5,396 bases of DNA from an uncultured bacterium (GCA_903872005.1 CAIQJD010000151.1:1-5396); one strand, 5' to 3'. Positions 1-5,396 are shown, counted from the first letter of the stretch. Notes: generated by a model from the letters alone, not told the origin. A program made the numbers and translations.

Positions 1-1
1 C

Positions 2-490
2 CTGGCTCGCCTGGCGCAGACGCACCCGCGGGCGCGTGGCCTGATCGTCGGCGATGTGGAATCTACCGAGCCGCGCTACCGGGAAGAACTCGAAGCCCTG
101 GCCGGCCAGTTGGGCATCCGCGAGCGGGTGATCTTCACCGGCCATTGCGCCAATATGCCGGCGCTGCTGCCGGCGCTGGATATCCTGGCGCACTGTTCTG
201 TGCAGCCGGAGCCATTCGGGCGCGTGCTGAGTGAGGGGATGGCCGCCGGCGTGCCGGTGGTGGGCGCGGCGGCCGGCGCGGCGCCAGAGATCATTGCCGA
301 TGGCGAGACCGGGCTGTTGGCCGCGCCGGGCGACGCCGAGGCGTTGGCGCGAGCGTGGGCGCGCCTGTTGGACGAGCCGGCCCTGGCGGAGCGCATCCGC
401 GTCGCGGCGCGCCGGCGCGTGGTCGAGATGTTCAGCCTGGACGCGCATGTGCGTCAGGTGCAGGCGATCTATCGCCGGCTCTTGGAGTGA
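2..490 (+). CDS. GT4-type glycosyltransferase, C-terminal part (5' end outside window)
   Basis: This is the C-terminal donor-binding half of a GT-B fold, family 4 (RfaB/WcaI-like) retaining glycosyltransferase, which would move a sugar from a nucleotide-sugar to a growing glycan at the cytoplasmic membrane face. The frame is open from nt 2 (LARLAQTHPRARGLIVGD), so an internal GTG at 56 is not the true start. The segment resembles the usual GT4 order: a LxIVGD strand, then ERVIFTGH, then the donor-site motif EPFGRVLSE, whose two glutamates (nt 209-211 and 233-235) form the standard E-x7-E, followed by GMAAGVPVVG and PEIIADGETGLL. It ends in a typical helical tail (LLDEPALAERI...). About 162 residues are present, so roughly half the protein is missing upstream. 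The next gene starts 5 nt after the stop and uses a ribosome site inside the last codons here. Family assignment is firm; donor, acceptor and linkage are unknown. Confidence 0.93.
   Translation: MARLAQTHPRARGLIVGDVESTEPRYREELEALAGQLGIRERVIFTGHCANMPALLPALDILAHCSVQPEPFGRVLSEGMAAGVPVVGAAAGAAPEIIADGETGLLAAPGDAEALARAWARLLDEPALAERIRVAARRRVVEMFSLDAHVRQVQAIYRRLLE
484..487 (+). promoter_or_regulatory. Shine-Dalgarno site for the methyltransferase
   Basis: GGAG lies inside the last codons of the upstream glycosyltransferase and 8 nt before the ATG at 496. This fixes the methyltransferase start at 496. The same frame is open much further upstream (to 355), but that part only reads through the glycosyltransferase gene in another frame. 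Confidence 0.65.
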
Positions 491-495
491 GACGG

Positions 496-1254
496 ATGGC
501 CCTTGACGAATTGCGACGCCGGTTGAATTCACTGTGGGCGGACTCCTGGTTCGATCCCGAACGCCTGGAGCGGGTCCTGTTGGACCGGGCGCTGGCGGCG
601 TGCCGGCCGTACGCGCGCGGCGTCCTATTGGATGTGGGTTGCGGCCAGCGCCGCCACGAGGGTATCTTCCTCCCCGTGGTCGAGCGCTATATCGGGCTGG
701 ATTACCCGCCGGTGTCGTCGGCCGTGTGGGCGGCGGCCGGCGGGGCGCGCGGCGTGGATATTGGGGCCGACGGGCAATATCTGCCCATCGCCGACGCGGC
801 CGTGGATACGGTGCTATGCACGCAGGTATTGGAGCATGTGGCCGAGCCGGCGCAGCTCATGCGCGAGCTGGCGCGCGTCCTCAAGCCGGGCGGCCACGCC
901 ATCATCACCGCGCCGCAAGAGTGGGGCGTGCATCAGGAGCCGTATGACTTCTACCGGTACACCCGCTACGGCCTGACCCATCTGGCCGAGCAAGCCGGCC
1001 TGCGCGTCCTCTTCGTGCGGGCGCGCGGCGGTTTTTGGGCCATGATGGGGCAACGCTGGAGCGCGTACCTGTACGATTCCACCTGCCGGCGGTTGCGCCG
1101 GGGCGGGCAGCGCGCGGCCTTCCTGGCGACGGCCATCGCGGTCTTGCCGCTGGTCGCCTTGAGTCAGCTCGCCGGCCTGGCGCTGGATTCCCTGCACCAT
1201 GTCGAGAGGAATACGTTGGGCTATGTCCTGGCGGCGCGCAAAGAGAGTCGCTGA
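496..1254 (+). CDS. class I SAM-dependent methyltransferase (Methyltransf_11 type) with hydrophobic C-terminal stretch
   Basis: The 252-residue protein is a Rossmann-fold methyltransferase that would use S-adenosylmethionine to methylate a substrate, probably a glycan or glycolipid intermediate given its neighbours. Visible motifs are motif I VLLDVGCG (residues 43-50), the acidic end of strand beta-2 in YIGLD (D69), DGQYLPIADAAVDTVLCTQV with LEHV (residues 92-115), and the post-motif RVLKPGGHAIITAP (127-140). PYDFYRYTRYGL (149-160) is a segment common in methyltransferases of polysaccharide clusters. Residues about 207-230 are strongly hydrophobic (AAFLATAIAVLPLVALSQLA), long enough to touch or cross the membrane, after an Arg-rich stretch (RRLRRGGQR). 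ATG 496 is chosen for its GGAG site and because the N-terminus before motif I has a normal length. The 3' end overlaps the next gene, implying co-translation. The methyl acceptor cannot be deduced; a lipid (quinone-type) or protein acceptor is less likely in this context. Confidence 0.9.
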   Translation: MALDELRRRLNSLWADSWFDPERLERVLLDRALAACRPYARGVLLDVGCGQRRHEGIFLPVVERYIGLDYPPVSSAVWAAAGGARGVDIGADGQYLPIADAAVDTVLCTQVLEHVAEPAQLMRELARVLKPGGHAIITAPQEWGVHQEPYDFYRYTRYGLTHLAEQAGLRVLFVRARGGFWAMMGQRWSAYLYDSTCRRLRRGGQRAAFLATAIAVLPLVALSQLAGLALDSLHHVERNTLGYVLAARKESR

Positions 1255-2665
1255 GCTTTGGGCCTGGGCGGAGACGCCGGCCGGCGCGGCGCTGTTGCTG
1301 GCGGCGCCGCTGGCGCTGGTCGCGCTCCTGACCGGCCTGAAGTTCGCTCCGCAGACCGATGAGCTGAAGTTCCACCTGGGCGTCGTGCAGCAGTTCGGCG
1401 CGGCGCTGCCGGCGCTCCCGTGGCGCGACTATCATGCCGCCACGCCGCCGTTGCCTTATCTGCTCTGGGCGCTGTGGGCGCAGCTCTTCGGGTACGGCTT
1501 GCCGGCGCTGCGCGTGCTGACCCTGCTGTTGAGCTACGCCGGCGTCCTGGCCTTTTACGATCTGGCGCGCCGGCGCGGCCTGCCGGGGCCGCTGTGGCTG
1601 GGCCTGCTGTTGCTCTTCTCGCCCTACGTTTTCCTGAACAGCTTCACGCTGTATACGGTGAACATGGGGCTGCTCTGCGCCGTCTTGGCGCTGCGCGGCT
1701 ACCTGGCGGCCGGCTGGCGCGGCCTGCTGGGCGGCGGGTTGGCCGCCGGCGCGGCGATCTACTGCCGGCAGCACTATCTCTTCCTGCCGGCCGGGGTCGG
1801 GCTGGTCTGGCTGGCCGAGCGGATCGCAGAGTTCGCGGGCGCGCGACGCGGGAGCGCGTCCAGTAGCAACGGGCCTTGTGCCCGTCCTGACCCATCGGAC
1901 GCCCACAAGGGGCGATGCTACGAGGAGCGCCACCCCTCGCGTTTCTGGCGCCTCGAGCTGGCGCTGATTGCGCTGCCGGTCGCGCTCTTCGCGCCGCTGG
2001 TCATCGCCTGGGGCGGGCTGACGCCGCCGGGGTTCCAGACGTTGCATACCCTGCGCGTCAATGCCGAGAATGTCAACTTCCTGCTGCTGTTTGTCGGGGT
2101 ATATGGCGCGCCGCTGGCGCTGTGGGCCTGGCCGTCGGTGATCGGCTGGGGCCGGCGCGCCGTGTGGCTCTGCGCCGGCGCGCCGCTCTATCTGCTCTTT
2201 CCGCCAAGCTACGCATCCGGCGACAATGCCCAATTGGGCATCATCTTGCACGGCCTGGACATCGTCGGCCGGCTGGCCGGCGGGGTGATCGCCACGGCCG
2301 GCGGTCTGGCGTTGTGGGCCAATGGGTTGGTGATTTTGGCGGCCGGGCTGCGCGGCGGAGGGCAGGCACAAGACCTGCCCGTACAGGCGGCGGGGCCGGG
2401 CGGCGGAGGGCAGGCACAAGACCTGCCCGTACAGGAGGCGGGGCTGCGCGCCGGCCGCGAGGTCTGGCTCTATGCGGCGTGGACGCTGGCCTTCGCCGCG
2501 ATCCTGTTGGCTTCAGATGCCGTGTACGAGCGTTTCTATGTCCTGATAACGCCGGTGTTGCTGCTGTGGCTCTATCCGCAGACGGCGCGCCGGCGCGTCG
2601 CGCGGGGCCTCTGGCTGGCCCTGAGCGTGGCGCTATCCATGGCGTACTTCGCTTTCAAAGCGTGA
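1223..2665 (+). CDS. polytopic GT-C fold glycosyltransferase, GT39/PMT_2-like
   Basis: The 480-residue integral membrane protein has many hydrophobic helices and resembles GT-C enzymes of the PMT/ArnT/RgtA-like group, which move sugars from polyprenyl-phosphate carriers on the extracytoplasmic side. A first helix (about 20-39) is followed by TDELKFH (45-51), whose D46-E47 sits where GT-C enzymes keep catalytic acidic residues. Then comes YHAATPPLPYLL (70-81), like the Y/H-x-PPL-x-Y segment of PMT_2 proteins. ERFYVLITP lies near the last helices. ATG 1223 has AGGA 12 nt upstream and gives a 32-nt overlap with the methyltransferase. ATG 1199 would add 8 residues, give a 56-nt overlap and has no clear ribosome site, so the start is uncertain. 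Two loops contain translated hairpin repeats (residues about 214-233 and 376-407) that look inserted. The first loop is Arg/Lys-rich and so probably cytoplasmic. Family call is moderately strong; substrate unknown. Confidence 0.82.
   Translation: MSWRRAKRVAELWAWAETPAGAALLLAAPLALVALLTGLKFAPQTDELKFHLGVVQQFGAALPALPWRDYHAATPPLPYLLWALWAQLFGYGLPALRVLTLLLSYAGVLAFYDLARRRGLPGPLWLGLLLLFSPYVFLNSFTLYTVNMGLLCAVLALRGYLAAGWRGLLGGGLAAGAAIYCRQHYLFLPAGVGLVWLAERIAEFAGARRGSASSSNGPCARPDPSDAHKGRCYEERHPSRFWRLELALIALPVALFAPLVIAWGGLTPPGFQTLHTLRVNAENVNFLLLFVGVYGAPLALWAWPSVIGWGRRAVWLCAGAPLYLLFPPSYASGDNAQLGIILHGLDIVGRLAGGVIATAGGLALWANGLVILAAGLRGGGQAQDLPVQAAGPGGGGQAQDLPVQEAGLRAGREVWLYAAWTLAFAAILLASDAVYERFYVLITPVLLLWLYPQTARRRVARGLWLALSVALSMAYFAFKA
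1863..1921. repeat. nested palindromic REP-like element inside the GT-C gene
   Basis: Two 25-nt arms (1863-1887 and 1897-1921) are inverted copies of each other around a 9-nt spacer, matching at 20 of 25 positions. The outer ends are GTAGCA and TGCTAC. Each arm also folds on itself: the left has stem ACGGGC/GCCCGT around CTTGT (1869-1885), the right has CGCCC/GGGCG around ACAAG (1900-1914). Four of the five mismatches are paired GG/CC swaps that preserve each inner hairpin. Weaker inverted similarity continues outward to ACGCG (1846) and CGCGT (1942). A 7-nt direct repeat, GGAGCGC, flanks it (1851-1857, 1924-1930) and could be a target duplication or part of the extended arms. It is read in frame without a stop, giving a low-complexity loop (SSNGPCARPDPSDAHKGRCY). 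No transposase is present, so any movement would need help in trans. Confidence 0.75.
2348..2443. repeat. two tandem 48-bp direct repeats, each with a hairpin, in the GT-C gene
   Basis: Units 2348-2395 and 2396-2443 match at 45 of 48 positions, and a short start of a third copy (CTGCGCG) follows at 2444. Each unit encodes 16 residues (LRGGGQAQDLPVQAAG and PGGGGQAQDLPVQEAG), so copy number can change without shifting the frame. All three base differences change the amino acid. Each unit holds the inverted repeat GGGCAGG/CCTGCCC around CACAAGA (2360-2380 and 2408-2428). The Gly/Gln/Pro-rich peptide has no membrane-helix character and lies between two hydrophobic segments, so it is a loop. Too few copies and no spacers for CRISPR, and no T-run for a terminator. 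Confidence 0.85.
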
Positions 2666-2672
2666 GAGACTG

Positions 2673-4115
2673 ATGACCAAAGAATCGTTCATGAAGCGCC
2701 TGCCGCAACCCCTCGTCATGCTGATCAAGCTGCTCTGGACGTTGGGGTTGGCCGGCGCGGGGCTGGCCCTGGGGGTCAGCATGGGGCGCAAGCTGCTGAC
2801 GCCGGCGTGGCAGATGGTGACGACCTACGCCGGCACGCTGTTCTACGTCATCCTGGTGCTGCTCAATCCGCTCTTCTCGTTCCTGCTCTGGATCGTCGTC
2901 GGCCCCTACTTCGGCCAGGCCGGCCTGCATATCTCCCTGGGGCGCGGCATCCCGGACCTGAGCCTGAGCCGGATTATCCTGGCCTTGCTGGTCGGCATCT
3001 TGATGGCGCAAATCGCGGCCGGCCGGCGGCGCATGGCCCCCATCACGCGCACCGACTTGCTGGTACTCTTCTCCCTCTTCGGCGTTGGCTCGTCCATCTT
3101 CAACGCGGTGCTCAAATCGGCCAGCCTGGCCTGGTTCTTTGAGTCGTTCCTCATGCCGGTGGCGACCTACTTCATCGCCCGCAACCTGATTGTGGACGAG
3201 CGTAAGCTGGCCGGCGCGCAACGCGCGCTCATCGCCATCGGCTTCACCATGGCGCTGGTGGTGCTACAGGAGCAGTTGATGGGCTACTCCTGGTTCCCCG
3301 CGCCCGGCAGCACCGGCAGCACCAGTTACGGCCGGCATCTGCGCCGCGCCACCGCGCTCTTGGGCAATCCGGCCTTTCTGGGCGTGACCCTGGCGATGGT
3401 GTTGCCTTTCGCCTGGCGCGCCATGGTCGAAAGTCGCCAGCGCGCCATCCGCCGGCTGATGTTGGTCGGCATCGGGCTGATGTACGCCGGCCTCTTCGTG
3501 ACCTACAACCGGGCGAGCTGGGCCGGCGGCGTCCTGGGGCTGCTGGTCATGTTCCTGTTCTACCCGCGCGTGCGCAAGTCGGTGCTGATCCTGGCGCCCT
3601 TCATCGCCGTGCCGATTGTGGTCTACTGGGCGCAAATCACCTCCAGCTACGCCATCAGCGAGCGGTTGGTGGCGGTCAATCCGATCAACTACCGCGTGGA
3701 AACGTATACGATGGCCTGGACGTTCATCCGGCGCAATCCGCTGCTGGGCATCGGCTTCGGCAATATGTGGCTCATCTCGGGCCTGGGGACGCCGCACAAT
3801 TCGTTCCTGTGGATGCTGCTCTCGGCCGGCGTCGCCGGCTTCTTGCCCTATCTGGGCGGCTTCTTCTTCATGGGCTGGGATAGCCTGATGTTGTATATCC
3901 GCGCGCCCAAGATCGCCGGCGTGGATCGCGGCCTGTTGGCGACGTATTGGGCCGCGCTGGCGGCCTACGGCGCGCAGATGATGGCTTTGGATATGCTCTA
4001 CGGCATCTATCCGAACATCGTCTTCTATTTCATCACCGGCGCGGTGCTGGGGGTGCAAGAGGCGTATGCGGCGCGGGCGCGCGGCCGGCCGACGCCGGGA
4101 TTGGTGGAAGCATGA
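2673..4115 (+). CDS. O-antigen ligase/polymerase family membrane protein (Wzy/WaaL-like)
   Basis: The 480-residue, highly hydrophobic protein has roughly ten or more predicted membrane segments and belongs to the Wzy_C/O-antigen ligase superfamily. These proteins join undecaprenyl-linked glycans to each other (polymerase) or to an acceptor (ligase) at the outer face of the cytoplasmic membrane. Supporting features are RATALLGNPAFLGVTLAM (225-242), the TYNRASWAGG segment (277-286, R280), which corresponds to the SRGAWLG-like motif, and the large loop ending in RRNPLLGIGFGN (353-364) and TPHNSFLWMLLSAGVAGF (373-390), the family's P-x-x-G-x-G and H-N signature. Length is normal. ATG 2673 starts 7 nt after the preceding stop with GAGAG (2664-2668) just upstream; ATG 2691 is a weaker alternative. 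It ends in an ATGA overlap with the next gene. Polymerase and ligase cannot be told apart from sequence alone; without lipopolysaccharide genes in view, an exopolysaccharide polymerase is equally likely. Confidence 0.88.
   Translation: MTKESFMKRLPQPLVMLIKLLWTLGLAGAGLALGVSMGRKLLTPAWQMVTTYAGTLFYVILVLLNPLFSFLLWIVVGPYFGQAGLHISLGRGIPDLSLSRIILALLVGILMAQIAAGRRRMAPITRTDLLVLFSLFGVGSSIFNAVLKSASLAWFFESFLMPVATYFIARNLIVDERKLAGAQRALIAIGFTMALVVLQEQLMGYSWFPAPGSTGSTSYGRHLRRATALLGNPAFLGVTLAMVLPFAWRAMVESRQRAIRRLMLVGIGLMYAGLFVTYNRASWAGGVLGLLVMFLFYPRVRKSVLILAPFIAVPIVVYWAQITSSYAISERLVAVNPINYRVETYTMAWTFIRRNPLLGIGFGNMWLISGLGTPHNSFLWMLLSAGVAGFLPYLGGFFFMGWDSLMLYIRAPKIAGVDRGLLATYWAALAAYGAQMMALDMLYGIYPNIVFYFITGAVLGVQEAYAARARGRPTPGLVEA
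4112..4115 (+). promoter_or_regulatory. ATGA stop/start overlap (translational coupling)
   Basis: The TGA of the O-antigen ligase-like gene (4113-4115) overlaps the ATG of the next glycosyltransferase (4112-4114). A purine-rich GGTGGAAG (4103-4110) lies just upstream. This arrangement usually couples translation of the two genes and supports starting the glycosyltransferase here, although its frame is open to 3947. Confidence 0.8.
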
Positions 4116-5323
4116 AAGACAAGCCGGCTGCGGGCGATAGGCCAACGGCAGACGCGCCGGCGCCCCGGCTGCGGGTGGCGCTGCTGGGCCAGTATCCCGA
4201 AGACCCGCAACGCATGTATGGCGGCGTGGAAGCGGTGATCGCGGCGCTGGCCGGCGAATTGGCGCGCCGGCCGGACGTGGATTTGCACGTCGTGCGCTGT
4301 GTCCCCGGCGTGGCGGCGCATACCATCGAGCGCCGGCCGGGGATGACGCTGCACTGGCTGCCGCGCCGGCGTCTCGGCCGGCTGACCTTTCATCGGCGCG
4401 ACGTCACCTTGCTGCTGCGCTGCCTGGACGAGATCGAGCCAGACATCGTCCACGCGCACGGCACGGGACTGTATGCCGGCGCGGCCATCGCCAGCCGGGC
4501 GCCGGCGGTCATCACCGCGCACGGCATCATCCGCCGCGAAGCGCACATGGCCGTCAGCCTCAAGGATTGGCTGGGCTGGCAATTGAATATCCTGTACGAG
4601 CGGTATGTGCTGCGCCATGCGCCGAACGTCATCGCCATCAGCCCGTATGTCGTGCGAGAGTACGCCAGTCTGTTGCGGGGCGGCGTCTACCTGGTCGAGA
4701 ACCCGGTCGCAGAGGATTACTTCAAGATCTTCAAGCATGGCGAGCCGGGACGCATCCTTTTCGCCGGCCTGGTCATCGCCCGCAAAGACCCCATGACCGC
4801 CATCCGCGCCTTCGCGCAGGCGCGCGCCAGGCATCCGCACGCGCGTCTGCGGATCGCCGGCGCGTTGGACGCCGAGCCGGCTTATGCCGCGGCGGCGCAA
4901 GCGTTGGCGGCGCGCCTGGGCGTGGGCGACGCGGTGGATTTCCTGGGGCACCTGAACGAGGCCGCGATCCTGGAAGAGTATCGCGCCTGCTCGGTCTTCC
5001 TCCTCTCCTCGGTGCAGGAGACCGCGCCGGTGGTGGTGGAGCAGGCATTGGCCGCCGGCCGGCCGTGCGTCGTCACGGATGCTGGCGGGGCCGGCTTCCT
5101 GCTGCAGGAAGGGCAGACCGGCTTCGTCGTCCCGGTTGGCGACGCGGCCGGCCTGGCGCGGGCGCTGAACCGGCTGTTGGACGAGCCGGCGCTCTATCGG
5201 CGCATGATGGCCCAGGCGCGGCGCGACGCTGAGGCGCGTTTCCGCGTCGCCAACGTCGCCGAGCAGACATTGGATGTGTATGCGAGTATCTTGAGTCCGG
5301 CGGCGGAACGTCGCGGAGAATGA
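4112..5323 (+). CDS. GT4-type glycosyltransferase (complete), with an E-x7-Q donor motif
   Basis: The 403-residue protein is a soluble or membrane-associated GT-B fold glycosyltransferase of family 4, likely adding a sugar from a nucleotide-sugar to the lipid-linked glycan. After a polar leader, the N-terminal domain (from about residue 19) has LRVALLGQYP and the glycine-rich YGGVEAV (36-42), then DIVHAHG (111-117) and VITAHGIIRREAH. The C-terminal domain begins near ILFAGLVIARKDP, with R224-K225 at the usual donor-phosphate site, then LGVGDAVDFLGH and the donor motif VQETAPVVVEQALAAGRP. When aligned on AAGRP, the second Glu of the usual E-x7-E is Q311 (E303 first), with E310 beside it. Length is typical. 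It shares the C-terminal LLDEPAL segment with the partial glycosyltransferase at 2-490, including an identical 17-nt stretch, suggesting paralogy. Its start overlaps the previous stop. Sugar specificity is unknown. Confidence 0.93.
   Translation: MKDKPAAGDRPTADAPAPRLRVALLGQYPEDPQRMYGGVEAVIAALAGELARRPDVDLHVVRCVPGVAAHTIERRPGMTLHWLPRRRLGRLTFHRRDVTLLLRCLDEIEPDIVHAHGTGLYAGAAIASRAPAVITAHGIIRREAHMAVSLKDWLGWQLNILYERYVLRHAPNVIAISPYVVREYASLLRGGVYLVENPVAEDYFKIFKHGEPGRILFAGLVIARKDPMTAIRAFAQARARHPHARLRIAGALDAEPAYAAAAQALAARLGVGDAVDFLGHLNEAAILEEYRACSVFLLSSVQETAPVVVEQALAAGRPCVVTDAGGAGFLLQEGQTGFVVPVGDAAGLARALNRLLDEPALYRRMMAQARRDAEARFRVANVAEQTLDVYASILSPAAERRGE
5315..5318 (+). promoter_or_regulatory. probable Shine-Dalgarno site for the last gene
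   Basis: GGAG at the end of the preceding gene lies 12 nt before GTG 5331, a longish spacing. No other in-frame start in the short gap gives an open frame, so GTG is the best choice. An ATG at 5320 opens only a four-codon frame that stops at 5334. Confidence 0.45.
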
Positions 5324-5330
5324 GCTTGCG

Positions 5331-5396
5331 GTGAGAATTGCGCTGTTGATTGATTACCCGGTGGACCCGACGCGCATCGCCGGCGGCGTGCGGGCA
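5331..5396 (+). CDS. N-terminus of a further GT4-like glycosyltransferase (3' end outside window)
   Basis: Twenty-two codons from GTG 5331 read MRIALLIDYPVDPTRIAGGVRA and stay open to the window end. The pattern, a short hydrophobic first strand (RIALLIDYP) followed by a loop and a GGV glycine turn, is the typical beginning of GT4 glycosyltransferases and parallels RVALLGQYP...YGGVEA in the preceding gene. It starts 7 nt after the upstream stop and so belongs to the same transcription unit. Only the first secondary-structure elements are visible, so the call rests on the N-terminal pattern and context; catalytic residues cannot be checked. Confidence 0.72.
   Translation, partial: MRIALLIDYPVDPTRIAGGVRA

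Noticed and set aside
355..495. N-terminal extension of the methyltransferase
   Set aside because: These 47 codons only reread the glycosyltransferase 3' end in another frame; ATG 496 has a good ribosome site.
1846..1942. A frameshift or gene break in the GT-C gene at the palindrome
   Set aside because: The frame stays open through the element and the hydrophobic helices resume in the same frame afterwards, so the gene appears intact.
905..2419. A 504-codon open frame on the - strand across the methyltransferase and GT-C genes
   Set aside because: Its product is Gln/Arg/Pro/Ala-rich with no recognisable domain, and it mirrors two well-supported + strand genes; long antisense frames are expected at this G+C content.
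2360..2428. Hairpins as intrinsic terminators or as a minimal CRISPR array
   Set aside because: They lie inside an open gene and have no T-run after the stem. There are only two directly adjoining units with no unique spacers, which does not fit an array.
3947..4111. N-terminal extension of the complete glycosyltransferase
   Set aside because: The extra 55 residues are an out-of-frame reading of the ligase-like gene and Arg/Gly-rich; the ATGA overlap gives a standard start.
3264..4145. A 293-codon open frame on the - strand
   Set aside because: It is antisense to the O-antigen ligase-like gene and has a His/Gln/Arg-rich low-complexity product, so it is a shadow frame.
4025..4951. A 308-codon open frame on the - strand
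   Set aside because: It is antisense to the complete glycosyltransferase, with no domain-like pattern and biased composition.

Overview
The window is a dense, GC-rich (roughly two-thirds G+C) stretch of bacterial chromosome. All genes lie on the + strand, with gaps of at most 7 nt or with overlaps. It reads as an internal piece of one surface-polysaccharide or exopolysaccharide gene cluster, probably one transcription unit. No promoter, terminator, RNA gene, CRISPR array or transposase gene is visible. The composition, gene style and short hairpin repeats inserted into a gene would suit Chloroflexota (Anaerolineae-like), but this is a weak inference and other high-GC bacteria are possible.

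Layout, left to right: (1) the 3' part of a GT4-type glycosyltransferase (2-490, start outside the window); (2) a class I SAM-dependent methyltransferase (496-1254) with a hydrophobic C-terminal stretch; (3) a multi-spanning GT-C/GT39-like membrane glycosyltransferase (1223-2665) overlapping the methyltransferase; (4) a polytopic O-antigen ligase/polymerase family protein (2673-4115); (5) a complete GT4-type glycosyltransferase (4112-5323), coupled to gene 4 by ATGA; (6) the first 22 codons of a third GT4-like glycosyltransferase (5331 onward, cut by the window end).

A plausible division of labour is as follows. The GT4 enzymes add sugars to a lipid-linked oligosaccharide at the cytoplasmic face. 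The methyltransferase modifies the glycan, possibly at the membrane. The GT-C protein adds a sugar from a polyprenyl-phosphate donor on the outer face. The Wzy/WaaL-like protein polymerises the glycan or transfers it to an acceptor. The sugars and the final product cannot be read from the sequence.

The least ordinary part is the GT-C gene. It carries two sets of short hairpin-forming repeats that are translated in frame. One is a nested palindrome at 1863-1921, whose two arms differ by paired changes that keep each inner hairpin intact. The other is a pair of 48-bp direct repeats at 2348-2443, each with a GGGCAGG/CCTGCCC hairpin. Both sets have a CTTGTG (or CACAAG) core in the loop region, suggesting one family of REP-like mobile repeats that was tolerated in, or co-opted by, loops of a membrane protein. 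I see no clearly new multi-gene system.
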